64,000 bases of DNA, taken from assembly GCA_014654775.1 (NCBI GenBank), contig JACVZW010000073.1, positions 124,001 through 188,000 of the forward strand, given 5' to 3'. The notes beneath the pieces are model-generated. The model worked only from the letters and a program-made list of their open reading frames with translations, searched no databases and was not told the origin of the DNA. This document shows, piece after piece, positions 18,823-27,723 of the stretch. This DNA is from Paracoccaceae bacterium (GTDB lineage Bacteria; Pseudomonadota; Alphaproteobacteria; Rhodobacterales; Rhodobacteraceae). A program made the position numbers and the translations under genes. Within the stretch, counting starts at the first letter, position 1. Every line of letters starts with the position of its first letter.

Positions 18823-20108
18823 TGGCGCTGCCGCAGGCGAAGCAGGACCAGCTTGCCGCGCGGATCGCGGGGCTGTCTTTCGCGCGTGAGGGATGGCTGG
18901 GTGCAGCCCGGGGCGAAGCGCTGGCGCGTCTGTCAGCGATGGGCCTGCCCGCGCGGCGGGATGAATACTGGCGCTATACGGACCCGACCAGCCTGACGGC
19001 GGTGGAGGCCCCGGCGGCAAAGGTCTTCGTGGCCGATGACGAAAGCCCGGTCTTCGATGCGATCGACCGGGTGAAGATCGTGTTTCGCGACGGGGTCTTT
19101 GATCCGGCGGCATCGGATGACCTGAAGCTGGCGGGGGTGGAGATTGAGCGTCTGGCCCGCGCCGGGGGCGCGCATATCCATTGGGCGCGCGATGTCTATG
19201 GCGTGCTGGAGGCGCGGGGGCAGGTGCCGGTGCAACGTCCGCTGGCGGCGCTGAATTCGGCCTTCGCAACGGATGGCGTGCTGATCCGGGTGACGGGGAA
19301 GGCGGCCAAGCCTGTTTCTCTGATTTATGTCCATGAATCAGAGACATCGGATGCGATCCTTCATCATTGCGTGAAGGTCGACTCCGGGGCCGAGATCACG
19401 ATTTTGGAGAACGGTCCGGCTGCGGCGCGGTTTTCCAAGGTGATGGAGGTGGAGGTGGCCGAGGGCGGCCGGTTCCACCACGTGCGGGCACAGGGGCGCG
19501 ACCATGAGCGCCGCGCCGTGACGCATATCTTCGCGCGGCTGGGGGCAGGGGCGCTGTTCAAGTCCTTTACCCTGACGGCCAACGGGGTTCTGACGCGCAA
19601 CGAGGCGGTGATCGAGTTGGCGGGAGACGAGGCGGTTGCCCATGTCGCGGGCGCGGCAGTTGGTGACGGCGCCTTTCACCATGACGACACGGTCTTCGTG
19701 ACCCATGCGGCAGAGCGGTGCGAAAGCCGTCAGGTGTTCAAGAAGGTTTTGAAGAACGGCGCGGTGGGGGTGTTTCAGGGCAAGATCCTTGTGAAGCCCG
19801 GCGCGCAGAAGACGGATGGCTATCAGATTTCCCAATCCCTCCTGCTGGATGAGGACAGCCAGTTTCTGGCGAAGCCGGAACTGGAAATCTATGCCGATGA
19901 CGTGAAGTGTTCGCACGGGTCCACCAGTGGGGCCATCGACGAGGTGGCGCTTTTCTATCTGCGGTCGCGCGGGGTGCCAGAGCGGGCGGCGCAGTCGCTG
20001 CTGGTGCTGGCCTTCCTTGCCGAAGCGATTGCCGAGATCGACGACGAGGCGATTGCCGAGGACATCCGGTCGCGGCTGGAGGGGTGGCTGGCGCGCCACG
20101 AGCGGTAA
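18822..20108 (+). CDS. sufD: Fe-S cluster assembly protein SufD
   Basis: SufB paralogue that completes the SufB-SufC2-SufD scaffold, needed for iron entry. The 428-residue product has the variable N-terminal half (PARRDEYWRYTDPTSL) and the conserved beta-helix C-terminus: GVFQGKILVKPGAQKTDGYQ, then DVKCSHGSTSGAIDEVALFY and LRSRGVPERAAQSLLVLAF. The start is the ATG overlapping the sufC stop. A YIP1-like membrane gene follows one base after the stop. Confidence 0.96.
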
Positions 20109-20109
20109 C

Positions 20110-20592
20110 ATGGCCGTCACGCTGGATATCCTGCGCGGCTGGCGCGATCCGCGCGGCCTGATCCGGCAAAAGCTGGGGCAGGGGGTGCGCGAGGATCGTG
20201 CGTTGGCCACGCTGATGGGGGCCTGCCTTCTGTTCTTCGTGGCGCAATGGCCGCGCCTGTCGCGCGAGGCTTTTCTGAACCCGGAGGTCCCGCTGGACGC
20301 GCGGATGGGTGGGGCGTTGATGGGATGGGTCTTCATCGCGCCGCTGCTGATGTACGCGCTTGCGGCGCTGGCGCATCTGGTGGCGCGGGCCTTCGGGGGC
20401 AGGGGGACGTGGTACGGGGCGCGGCTGGCGTTGTTCTGGGCGCTGTTGGTGCTGTCGCCGCTGGTGCTGTTGAACGGGCTGGTGGGCGGGTTCATCGGCA
20501 CCGGAACGGCTGCGACGGTGGTGGGTCTTCTGGTCCTCTTGGGTTTCCTGTACCTGTGGATCAGCATGGCGATCGAGGCGGAGCGGGCATGA
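20110..20592 (+). CDS. YIP1-family inner-membrane protein A
   Basis: A 160-residue protein with about four hydrophobic helices and a short basic N-terminal region (TLDILRGWRDPRGLIRQKL). The pattern resembles bacterial YIP1-domain membrane proteins. It starts one base after sufD and its stop overlaps the start of a second, similar gene (ATGA), so both are cotranscribed and coupled within the suf operon. A role in iron-sulfur assembly is not demonstrated by sequence; the placement is the only hint. Confidence 0.75.
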   Translation: MAVTLDILRGWRDPRGLIRQKLGQGVREDRALATLMGACLLFFVAQWPRLSREAFLNPEVPLDARMGGALMGWVFIAPLLMYALAALAHLVARAFGGRGTWYGARLALFWALLVLSPLVLLNGLVGGFIGTGTAATVVGLLVLLGFLYLWISMAIEAERA

Positions 20593-21173
20593 CCCTGACA
20601 TATGCGAATCTGGCCGCCCTCGTGCGGCTGACGCTGACGCAGCCCCGGGCTGCGGCCCAAGCCGTGATGCGGGTGCCGCTTCCCATGGCGGGGCGCTGGT
20701 CGGCGCTGCTGCTGATGGCAACGCTGTCGGCGCTGCTGATGCAGGTGCTGTCCCTGCTGTTGCCGCCCACGCTGGGGCCCGACGGGCAGGAGTTGCGGCC
20801 CGTGGGGCCACTGGTCTGGGCCGGGATGGTGACAGTGGGCATGATGATCACGGCGGGTCTGGCCCATTCGGTGGGCCGCTGGCGCGGCGGCAAGGGCGAG
20901 TTTCCTGATGCGGTGATCCTTGTCGCATGGCTGCAGTTCCTTCAGCTGCTGCTGGTCGCGGTGCAGATCGTGGTGATGCTGCTGCTGCCCATGCTGGCGC
21001 CGGTGATCGAAATCGGCGGGGTGCTGTTGTTCCTGTGGCTGCTGGTGAATTTCGTGGCCGAGATGCACGGTTTCCGGTCGCTGGGGCTGGTGTTTCTGGG
21101 CGTGATCCTCACCTTTGTGGGTGCGGTCTTCGCCCTAAGCCTCTTGATGATGTCGCTGGGGGTGGGACTTTGA
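20589..21173 (+). CDS. YIP1-family inner-membrane protein B
   Basis: A 194-residue polytopic membrane protein with about five long hydrophobic stretches, including FLQLLLVAVQIVVMLLLP and GLVFLGVILTFVGAVFALS. The N-terminal LAALVRLTLTQPRAAAQAVM segment is typical of YIP1-domain proteins in alphaproteobacteria. It overlaps the preceding membrane gene by four bases, and its own stop overlaps the TTG start of sufS. The two YIP1-like proteins may form a complex. Function unknown. Confidence 0.78.
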   Translation: MTLTYANLAALVRLTLTQPRAAAQAVMRVPLPMAGRWSALLLMATLSALLMQVLSLLLPPTLGPDGQELRPVGPLVWAGMVTVGMMITAGLAHSVGRWRGGKGEFPDAVILVAWLQFLQLLLVAVQIVVMLLLPMLAPVIEIGGVLLFLWLLVNFVAEMHGFRSLGLVFLGVILTFVGAVFALSLLMMSLGVGL

Positions 21174-22393
21174 CCTATGATGTTCAGGCCGTGCGCGCGG
21201 AGTTCCCGATCCTGTCACGGCAGGTGAACGGCAAGCCGCTGGTCTATCTGGATAACGGGGCGAGCGCGCAGAAGCCCCGCGCGGTGATCGAGGCGGTGAC
21301 GCAGGCCTATTCGATGGAATATGCCAATGTTCACCGTGGTTTGCATTATCTTTCGAACCTTGCGACCGAGAAGTATGAGGCGGTGCGGGGCATCGTGGCG
21401 CGCTTCCTGAATGCCGATCCTGAAGAGATCGTCTTCAATTCCGGGACGACAGAAGGGATCAACCTTGTCTCCTATGGCTGGGCCGCGCCGCGGTTGCAGG
21501 CGGGGGATGAGATCGTGCTGTCGATCATGGAGCATCACGCCAATATCGTGCCGTGGCATTTCCTGCGCGAACGGCAGGGGGTGGTGCTGAAATGGGTGGA
21601 GTGCGACGCGAAGGGTGACCTTGACCCGCAGGCGGTGATCGATGCGATCGGGCCGCGGACGAAGCTGGTGGCGGTCACGCATATGTCCAACGTGTTGGGC
21701 ACGGTGGTGGATGTGGCGGCGATCTGCCGAGGCGCGCGCGAGAAGGGCGTACCGGTGCTGGTGGACGGGTCGCAGGCGGCGGTGCATATGCCGGTGGATG
21801 TGCAGGCCATCGGCTGCGATTTCTATGCGGTGACGGGGCATAAGCTTTACGGACCAAGCGGTTCCGGCGCGATCTTCATCAAGGCAGAGCGGATGGAGGA
21901 GATGCGGCCCTTCCTGGGTGGTGGGGACATGATCCGCGAGGTCGGGCGCGATGCCGTGACCTATAACGACCCGCCGATGAAGTTCGAGGCGGGCACGCCG
22001 TCCATCGTGGCGCAGATCGGTCTGGGCGTGGCGCTGGAGTTCATGATGGGTCTGGGGATGGACAACATCGCCGCCCATGAACGTGCCTTGCGGGATTACG
22101 CGCGGGCGCGGTTGGCGGGGATCAACTGGCTGAACGTGCAGGGGAATTCCGACACGAAAGGGGCAATCTTTTCGTTCACCATGGCCGGGGCGGCGCATGC
22201 GCATGACATCTCCACCATCCTCGACAAGCGGGGGGTCGCGGTGCGGGCGGGCACGCATTGCGCGATGCCGTTGATGGAGCATATGGGCGTGGGCGCGACC
22301 TGCCGCGCGTCCTTTGGCCTGTACAACACCACGGATGAAGTGGATGCGCTGATCTCGGCGCTGGAGCTTGCGAACGAGCTGTTCAACGGCTGA
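21170..22393 (+). CDS. sufS: Cysteine desulfurase SufS, class II
   Basis: PLP-dependent cysteine desulfurase that feeds sulfur to SufBCD. The 407-residue product shows VYLDNGASAQKPRAVIEAV, the EYANVHRGLHYLSN segment, SGTTEGINLV, the Schiff-base lysine in TGHKLYGPSGSGA, and the class II active-site cysteine in RAGTHCAMPLMEHMG. No ATG lies near the conserved start; a TTG codon overlapping the previous stop (TTGA) and preceded by GGGGGTGGGA is the best start. No sufE, sufU, sufT or A-type carrier gene follows in this window; the operon ends and a tRNA comes next. Confidence 0.96.
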   Translation: MTYDVQAVRAEFPILSRQVNGKPLVYLDNGASAQKPRAVIEAVTQAYSMEYANVHRGLHYLSNLATEKYEAVRGIVARFLNADPEEIVFNSGTTEGINLVSYGWAAPRLQAGDEIVLSIMEHHANIVPWHFLRERQGVVLKWVECDAKGDLDPQAVIDAIGPRTKLVAVTHMSNVLGTVVDVAAICRGAREKGVPVLVDGSQAAVHMPVDVQAIGCDFYAVTGHKLYGPSGSGAIFIKAERMEEMRPFLGGGDMIREVGRDAVTYNDPPMKFEAGTPSIVAQIGLGVALEFMMGLGMDNIAAHERALRDYARARLAGINWLNVQGNSDTKGAIFSFTMAGAAHAHDISTILDKRGVAVRAGTHCAMPLMEHMGVGATCRASFGLYNTTDEVDALISALELANELFNG

Positions 22394-22451
22394 GGCGCGC
22401 GGGTTAGCGGTTGCATGTGCCGCGCGCTTTCGGTAAGGCAAGCGCAAGCGC

Positions 22452-22528
22452 GCACCCGTAGCTCAGCTGGATAGAGTGCTGCCCTCCGAAGGCAGAGGTC
22501 ACAGGTTCGAATCCTGTCGGGTGCGCCA
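22452..22528 (+). tRNA. tRNA-Arg (anticodon CCG)
   Basis: 77-nucleotide cloverleaf with encoded CCA. Acceptor arms GCACCCG and CGGGTGC pair fully; the D-arm contains AGCTCAGCTGGATAGAG; the anticodon stem CTGCC/GGCAG closes the loop CTCCGAA with anticodon CCG at 22486-22488; the T-arm is CAGGTTCGAATCCTG. It reads CGG codons, frequent in this GC-rich genome. Confidence 0.98.
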
Positions 22529-22703
22529 GTTTTCCCATGATAAAGGCGTGTAGGGGAGTTTTGCGGGGGCTGGTTTCTGCTCGGTCCGTTTATCTGATAA
22601 TCAATATTATGTCATATACTGTATGTGGCGGCATCGTGCTGGCATGATACGATGGCTTGCGCTAGAAGGCCCGCATCGCCCTTTTGGCATCGGAGGCTGG
22701 CCC
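22529..22703 (+). promoter_or_regulatory. AT-rich spacer and likely promoter region of rpe
   Basis: A markedly AT-rich stretch at about 22588-22625 contrasts with its GC-rich surroundings and holds the palindrome TTATC-T-GATAA and a TATACT hexamer at 22615-22620 that could be a -10 box; no good -35 is evident. Its position just after a tRNA gene could also reflect an old integration scar, but there is no integrase or repeated tRNA end. Confidence 0.35.
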
Positions 22704-23390
22704 ATGGAATTCTCGCGTGCGATCAAGATTGCCCCGTCGATCCTGTCGGCGGATTTCGCGAATTTCGGCGCCGAGTGCCGCGCGATCGAGGATCAGGGCG
22801 CCGATTGGGTGCATGTCGATGTGATGGATGGGCATTTCGTGCCGAACCTGACCTTCGGCCCGGCGATGTGCGCCGCGATCCGGCCGCATATCCGGGGCGT
22901 GATGGATGTGCATCTGATGATTGCGCCGGTTGATCCCTTTATCGAAGCCTATGCGGCAGCAGGCGCGGATGTGATCACCGCGCATCTGGAGGCCGGTCCG
23001 CACATTCACCGCACGCTTCAAGCCATTCGGAATACAGGGAAAAAGGCCGGGCTTGCACTGAACCCGGGAACCGGGATCGAGGCCGTTGCGCATCTGCTGG
23101 ACATGGTCGACCTGATCTGCGTTATGACGGTCAACCCGGGCTTTGGCGGCCAGAAATTCATTCATTCCCAAGTGGATAAGGTGCGATCCTTGCGCGCGAT
23201 GATTGGGGATCGGCCCGTGCATATTGAAATCGATGGCGGTGTGACGGTGGAGACCGCGCCGTTGGTCGCGGCTGCGGGCGCAGATGTGCTGGTGGCGGGA
23301 TCGGCCGTGTTCAAAGGCGGATCGGTGGCCAATCCGGCCCCTTACGGCGCGAATATCCGGGCGATCCGGGCGGCGGCGGAGGCGGCTTAG
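22704..23390 (+). CDS. rpe: Ribulose-phosphate 3-epimerase
   Basis: Interconverts ribulose 5-phosphate and xylulose 5-phosphate in the pentose phosphate pathway and Calvin cycle. The 228-residue TIM barrel starts MEFSRAIKIAPSILSADFAN and contains the catalytic DVMDGHFVPNLTFGP segment, the DVHLMI strand, TVNPGFGGQKF and IEIDGGV with its metal/catalytic aspartate. I chose the ATG with a GGAGG ribosome-binding site 9 bases upstream; the frame extends further but has no family similarity there. The TAG stop codon is the first triplet of a palindromic repeat. Confidence 0.97.
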   Translation: MEFSRAIKIAPSILSADFANFGAECRAIEDQGADWVHVDVMDGHFVPNLTFGPAMCAAIRPHIRGVMDVHLMIAPVDPFIEAYAAAGADVITAHLEAGPHIHRTLQAIRNTGKKAGLALNPGTGIEAVAHLLDMVDLICVMTVNPGFGGQKFIHSQVDKVRSLRAMIGDRPVHIEIDGGVTVETAPLVAAAGADVLVAGSAVFKGGSVANPAPYGANIRAIRAAAEAA

Positions 23391-23413
23391 GATGGGCAGA
23401 ATTGCCCATCCTA
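23388..23413. repeat. Palindromic repeat (TAGGATGGGCA type), copy 1
   Basis: Perfect 11-bp inverted repeat TAGGATGGGCA / TGCCCATCCTA with loop GAAT. Its first three bases are the rpe stop codon. Related copies are at 23433-23460 and 45826-45853. Confidence 0.95.
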
Positions 23414-23432
23414 CAGGCGTGGGCTGTCCGTC

Positions 23433-23460
23433 GTAGGATGGGCAGTTTTGCCCATCCTAC
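23433..23460. repeat. Palindromic repeat (TAGGATGGGCA type), copy 2
   Basis: Perfect 12-bp inverted repeat GTAGGATGGGCA / TGCCCATCCTAC with loop GTTT. The leftward DAO-family gene takes its TAG stop from this element. Together with copy 1 it forms a tail-to-tail intergenic region that could terminate both genes. Confidence 0.95.
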
Positions 23461-24629
23461 ACGATGGCGCGTTCCGCGAAGGGGCGGCCCTCTAGCATCC
23501 GTGTGACCGAAAGGTCCGACAGATCAAGGCTTTGCCAGTCGCCCTGCAGGATATGCTCGGCCACCCCCCGGCCCGCCGCCGGCGCCTGCTGCAGCCCGTG
23601 GCCTGAGAAGCCGTTGATCAGGTGCAGGTTCGGCAGCGCCGGATGCGGCCCGAGGACCGCATTCTGGTCCAGCACATTGTATTCGTAATGCCCTGTCCAA
23701 TGCCGGATCACCTTGACCGCGTCGAAGCCCGGCGCGCGATGCCAGAGGGCGGGCCAGATCACCTCGTCCCACAGATGCAGGTCGGGGTCGAAATCCTGCG
23801 CGTCGCAGGGGCCATCCTCGGCCGGAACGGTGGCGGTGATCCATTGGCGATGTTCGGGCCTGATCCAGTAATCCCGGTCGATCATCAGGGGCGCGTCGGG
23901 ATGGCGGGCATTGGGCGCGTCGATGACGAAGACCGTGCGCTTGCGCGGCTCGATGGCGATGTCGAGGCCCGCCATCCGCATCACCTGCGCGGCGCGGGGG
24001 CCTGCGGCGTTCACGGCGGCGGCGCAGGCGATGTGCCCCCCCTGCCCCAGCGTGACCCCGGTCACGCGACCCGCGGCGGTGGTGATCCCTGTCACCTCAT
24101 CCGTCAGGAAGCGCGCGCCTTGCATGCGGGCGGCGCTGCGAAAGCCGTTCAGGAGACCCATATTGTCAAAGAACCCTTCGTCGCGCGGGCCGAAGCTGGC
24201 CCCGGACAGGTCTTCGGTATTGAGCCACGGGAAGCGGGCAGCGGTCTGGGCGGGGGTCCAGATCTCGGTCGCGGCGCCGTGGTTGCGTTGGAGGGCGGCG
24301 ACATCGGTAAGCGTCGCAAGGCCTTCGGTCGTGGTGGCAAGGAAAAGATAGCCGTTTTCCCGCAATCCCAGATCGGGGATGCCGACATCCTGCCCCAGAT
24401 GGGTCTGAAAATCCTTGATGAAGCGGATGCCGAAGCGCGACATTTCCACATTCACCGGGTTGGTGAATTGCTGCCGGATCCCAGCAGCGGCAAGCGCGGT
24501 GGAGGAGCGCGCATAGGTCGGATCGCGTTCGACGACGAGAACGGAAAGGCCGGGTTGCATCCGGGTGAGCCAGAAGGCGACCGATGCGCCCATCACGCCT
24601 CCGCCGATGACCACCACATCCGCCTGCAT
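23457..24629 (-). CDS. FAD-dependent oxidoreductase, DAO family
   Basis: A 390-residue flavoprotein of the D-amino-acid-oxidase/sarcosine-oxidase-like family. The N-terminal dinucleotide-binding motif is VVVIGGGVMGASVAFWL, followed by VVERD for ribose binding and a SSTALAAAGIRQQF segment; near the C-terminus the FAD-contacting INGFSGHGLQQAPAAGRGVA is present. Family members oxidise amino acids or N-methylated amines, producing hydrogen peroxide or passing electrons on; the substrate cannot be chosen from sequence. The selected ATG follows GGGGGGAAGG and faces a divergent LuxR-type regulator gene. Confidence 0.92.
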   Translation of the reverse strand: MQADVVVIGGGVMGASVAFWLTRMQPGLSVLVVERDPTYARSSTALAAAGIRQQFTNPVNVEMSRFGIRFIKDFQTHLGQDVGIPDLGLRENGYLFLATTTEGLATLTDVAALQRNHGAATEIWTPAQTAARFPWLNTEDLSGASFGPRDEGFFDNMGLLNGFRSAARMQGARFLTDEVTGITTAAGRVTGVTLGQGGHIACAAAVNAAGPRAAQVMRMAGLDIAIEPRKRTVFVIDAPNARHPDAPLMIDRDYWIRPEHRQWITATVPAEDGPCDAQDFDPDLHLWDEVIWPALWHRAPGFDAVKVIRHWTGHYEYNVLDQNAVLGPHPALPNLHLINGFSGHGLQQAPAAGRGVAEHILQGDWQSLDLSDLSVTRMLEGRPFAERAIV

Positions 24630-24753
24630 GCCTTCCCCCCCGCGACTCGGCACCGCGGACTTTGACAGCGCCGCGCCCGCGTGGTTAGACAGGATTGGGG
24701 ACAAGAACAACCCGCGCCTGTGTTTGGGAAGGGCGCGGCGAGGGGATGGAAAG

Positions 24754-25548
24754 GTGAGCGAGGTACTTCCGCTTTTGGCGCGGATTGCCGAGGCCACGGC
24801 TGTGGGGCCAGTTTGGCAGGCAGCCACGGGCTATTTCGCCCGGCTGGGTTTCGGCAGGGTCAACTATGGCTATACGCGCTTTTTGAACGACAAGACGATC
24901 GGCAATCCGGAGGATGCGGTCTTTTTGACAACCGCCGATCCGGAATATGCGCGGCGTTATTTCGCGGGCGGGCTTTATGCGCGGACGCCCGCCTTCCGCT
25001 GGGCGCAGCAGAACACCGGGGCCAGCACTTGGAGTTGGGTCGGCGAGGCACTGGCACGCGGAGAGCTTTCGCCGGAAGAGGTGGCGGCGGTGCAGCAGAA
25101 CCTCGCTATGGGGATCTGCGCGGGCGTGACGGTGAGTTTTCCCGAAACCTCCACCCGCGCCAAAGGGGCGTTGGGGATGATCGCCGATCCGGGGATGGAT
25201 CACGCCATGGTCGAGCAGGTCTGGAGCGCGCGGCGCGACGAGATTCTGGCCGTGGCCAATATGATGCACTTGAAGATCGTCAACATGCCGGGGGCGAACC
25301 GGCGGCGGCCTCTGACCCAGCGACAGCGCGAGGCGCTGGAATGGGTGGCGGATGGCAAGACCGCACAGGATGTGGCGCTGCTGATGGATGTCTCGCCCGC
25401 GATGGTGGAAAAGCATCTGCGGCTGGCGCGCGAGGCTCTGGATGTGGAGACGACGGCGCAGGCGGTGGCGAAGGCTGCGCTTTTGAACATGATCTTCCAG
25501 AAAGAGGAGGGCGCGTCCCCCCTGCCCCCGGCAGCAGCCGCAAGGTAG
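24754..25548 (+). CDS. LuxR-type regulator with autoinducer-binding-like domain
   Basis: A 264-residue regulator: N-terminal autoinducer-binding-like domain to about residue 170, then a C-terminal LuxR helix-turn-helix (PLTQRQREALEWVADGKTAQ, then VSPAMVEKHLRLA). No luxI-type synthase is in the window, so it is an orphan receptor here. In the ligand pocket the usual tryptophan and the DP aspartate of acyl-homoserine-lactone receptors appear replaced (PEYARRYF, then YARTPAFRWA), hinting at another ligand. The GTG start follows AGGGGATGGAAAG. It is divergent from the DAO oxidoreductase, a possible target. Confidence 0.85.
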   Translation: MSEVLPLLARIAEATAVGPVWQAATGYFARLGFGRVNYGYTRFLNDKTIGNPEDAVFLTTADPEYARRYFAGGLYARTPAFRWAQQNTGASTWSWVGEALARGELSPEEVAAVQQNLAMGICAGVTVSFPETSTRAKGALGMIADPGMDHAMVEQVWSARRDEILAVANMMHLKIVNMPGANRRRPLTQRQREALEWVADGKTAQDVALLMDVSPAMVEKHLRLAREALDVETTAQAVAKAALLNMIFQKEEGASPLPPAAAAR

Positions 25549-25794
25549 GGAATCCCTGACTGGCCTTACCCAAGGTTAACTGATGATATGTTAACACGTT
25601 CCGCGAGTGGTGGCTTCGGCCCGGGACGGCCCATCGGAGGATCGGTGCGATTTTCGCCGGATCGGGTGGGTAGGTTCCCGCTCCCCTCCCCGGGGATTGG
25701 GGGCTTCAGTCGGACGGGCGGAAATTTCCCGCCGCCCGCAAGACGCCGGTCGGTGCGCCCGCTGCCTTATCCCCATGGCATGGCGCGCAGAGAT
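25549..25794 (+). other. Gene-free stretch with tandem GTTAAC sites and hairpins
   Basis: No convincing coding sequence. At 25575-25595 two GTTAAC palindromes are separated by nine bases. Further right is the hairpin CGGGCGG / CCGCCCG (around 25728-25750). The stretch ends at a strong intrinsic terminator, so it is either the 3' untranslated region of the LuxR-type gene or a small RNA gene. Confidence 0.4.
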
Positions 25795-25825
25795 ACGGTG
25801 CAGCCGCAAGGCTGCACCGTTTTTC
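25795..25825 (+). terminator. Strong rho-independent terminator
   Basis: Perfect 11-bp stem ACGGTGCAGCC / GGCTGCACCGT with a GCAA loop followed by TTTTT. It lies about 250 bases after the LuxR-type gene, with no gene in between. Confidence 0.92.
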
Positions 25826-25882
25826 TTTGTGCCGGAGGCGAGTGTTCCGCACGCTGCGTGATCTTGGCAGGATCTGAAACGG

Positions 25883-25910
25883 AAAAGGCCCGCCCCTTTC
25901 GGAGCGGGCC
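25883..25910 (-). terminator. Terminator of rpsB-tsf
   Basis: On the minus strand, GGCCCGCTCC / GGGGCGGGCC (one G-U pair) with a GAAA loop is followed by TTTT. It starts 24 bases after the tsf stop. Confidence 0.9.
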
Positions 25911-25933
25911 CTTTGTCCATGCAGAGCGGAAGA

Positions 25934-26830
25934 TCAGCCCTGAAGTGCCTTGGCGACTTCGGCGGCGAAATCTTCTTTCTCTTTCTCGATGCCTTCCCCG
26001 ACGGCCATACGGACGAAGGCCACAACCTCGACACCGGCCTCTTTCGCGGCCTGCGCCACGGTGACATCGGGGTTGATCACGAACTTCTGGTTCAGCAGCG
26101 TCGATTCCTCGAAGAACTTCTTCATCCGGCCCGGGATGATGTTGTTCTGGATGACGGCTTCGGGCTTCGGCTTGGCCGAGGCCGCGTTTTCTTCCAGCGC
26201 CTTGGCCGTTTGCACGGCCAGTTCACGGGCCACGACCTCGGGGTCCATGTCGGCTTCGGACAGCGAGACCGGCGAGGTGGCGGCGATATGCATCGCAATC
26301 TGCTTGCCGATGCCGCTGTCGGCGCCCTTCAGCGCGACGAGCACGCCAATCCGGCCAAGACCATCGGCGGCGGCGGTGTGGACGTAGGCCGCCACGCTGT
26401 CACCTTCGACGGCGGCCATGCGGCGCAGCGTCATGTTCTCACCGATGGTGACGATTGCATCGGTGAGCGAGGCTTCGACCGACTTGCCATTGAGCGCGGC
26501 GGTTTTCAGCGCGTCGATATCCGAAACGCCGAGGGCGGCGGTGGTGATGCCGCGCACGAGCGCCTGGAAATCGGCGTTCTTGCCGACGAAGTCGGTTTCC
26601 GAGTTCACCTCGACAGCGACACCCTTGCCGCCCGAGACGGCGACGCCGACAAGGCCTTCGGCGGCGACGCGGTCGGCCTTCTTGGCGGCCTTGGCGAGGC
26701 CCTTGGTGCGCAGCCAGTCGACGGCGGCTTCCATGTCGCCATTCGTCTCGGTCAGCGCCTTTTTGGCATCCATCATCCCCGCGCCGGTCGAATCGCGCAG
26801 TTCCTTCACCATTGCTGCGGTGATCGTCAT
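25934..26830 (-). CDS. tsf: Elongation factor Ts
   Basis: Guanine-nucleotide exchange factor for EF-Tu. The 298-residue protein begins [20 protein letters not shown], followed by [20 protein letters not shown] and the conserved [12 protein letters not shown] exchange loop. Length matches alphaproteobacterial EF-Ts. It lies 69 bases downstream of rpsB in the usual rpsB-tsf order and is followed by a strong terminator. Confidence 0.98.
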   Translation of the reverse strand: MTITAAMVKELRDSTGAGMMDAKKALTETNGDMEAAVDWLRTKGLAKAAKKADRVAAEGLVGVAVSGGKGVAVEVNSETDFVGKNADFQALVRGITTAALGVSDIDALKTAALNGKSVEASLTDAIVTIGENMTLRRMAAVEGDSVAAYVHTAAADGLGRIGVLVALKGADSGIGKQIAMHIAATSPVSLSEADMDPEVVARELAVQTAKALEENAASAKPKPEAVIQNNIIPGRMKKFFEESTLLNQKFVINPDVTVAQAAKEAGVEVVAFVRMAVGEGIEKEKEDFAAEVAKALQG

Positions 26831-26899
26831 GTCAGACTCCTGAAATTCGAGAGTGACCCGGGAGGTATCCCCCCCGGGTAAATGCCACGTGACAGAGGA

Positions 26900-27658
26900 T
26901 CAGGCCTCGGCGATGGCCTCTTCCTCGGGCGCGGTTTCCAGCGCGCCGACGTCGATGCCCGCCGCGCCAAGCTGTGCGGACATGCCGTCCAGCGCCGCGC
27001 GGGCGATGAGGTCGCAGTAAAGCGCGATGGCGCGGGCGGCGTCATCATTGCCGGGGATCACGTAATCCACGCCCTTGGGCGAGCAGTTGGTGTCGACCAC
27101 GGCCACGACCGGGATGCCGAGCTTCTGCGCTTCGAGGATGGCGAGGTCTTCCTTGCCCACATCGATGATGAAGATCAGGTCCGGGGTGCCGCCCATTTCA
27201 CGGATGCCGCCCAGCGAGGCCTGAAGCTTGGCCTGCTCGCGTTCCATGTTCAGACGCTCTTTCTTCGTCAGGCCTTCGGCGCCATTGGCCATCAGCTCGT
27301 CGATCTGCTTGAGGCGCTGGATGGACTGCGAGACGGTCTTCCAGTTGGTGAGCGTGCCGCCCAGCCAGCGATGGTTCATGTAGAACTGGGCGCATTTTTC
27401 GGCGGCTTCGGCGATCGGCTTCTGGGCCTGACGCTTGGTGCCGACGAAAAGGATGCGGCCGTTCTTGGCGACGGTGTCGCGCACGACTTTCAGCGCCTGT
27501 TCCAGCATGGGAACGGTCTGGGTCAAGTCGAGAATATGGATGCCGTTGCGGTCACCATAGATGTACTGGCCCATCTTGGGGTTCCAGCGTGCGGTCTGGT
27601 GGCCGTAGTGAACGCCAGCTTCAAGCAGCTGACGCATGGAGAACTCGGGAAGAGCCAT
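26900..27658 (-). CDS. rpsB: 30S ribosomal protein S2
   Basis: Small-subunit ribosomal protein. The 252-residue product begins [20 protein letters not shown] and contains [32 protein letters not shown] and the C-terminal [20 protein letters not shown] segment, all diagnostic of S2. It has an acidic C-terminal tail. A hairpin whose base pairing is complete only in the RNA sense strand lies 66-90 bases upstream and could take part in autoregulation. It heads the rpsB-tsf operon. Confidence 0.98.
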   Translation of the reverse strand: MALPEFSMRQLLEAGVHYGHQTARWNPKMGQYIYGDRNGIHILDLTQTVPMLEQALKVVRDTVAKNGRILFVGTKRQAQKPIAEAAEKCAQFYMNHRWLGGTLTNWKTVSQSIQRLKQIDELMANGAEGLTKKERLNMEREQAKLQASLGGIREMGGTPDLIFIIDVGKEDLAILEAQKLGIPVVAVVDTNCSPKGVDYVIPGNDDAARAIALYCDLIARAALDGMSAQLGAAGIDVGALETAPEEEAIAEA

Positions 27659-27723
27659 GTCCTATTCCTTTCCGGTTTAGCCCTTGGCATCGCTGTCTTA
27701 CCCCTCTCGGGGCAACCGGCGGA

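Noticed and set aside
22529-22640. Integration site or remnant of a mobile element behind tRNA-Arg(CCG).
   Set aside because: There is an AT-rich island, but no integrase, no repeated tRNA 3' end within the window, and the downstream gene is housekeeping rpe.
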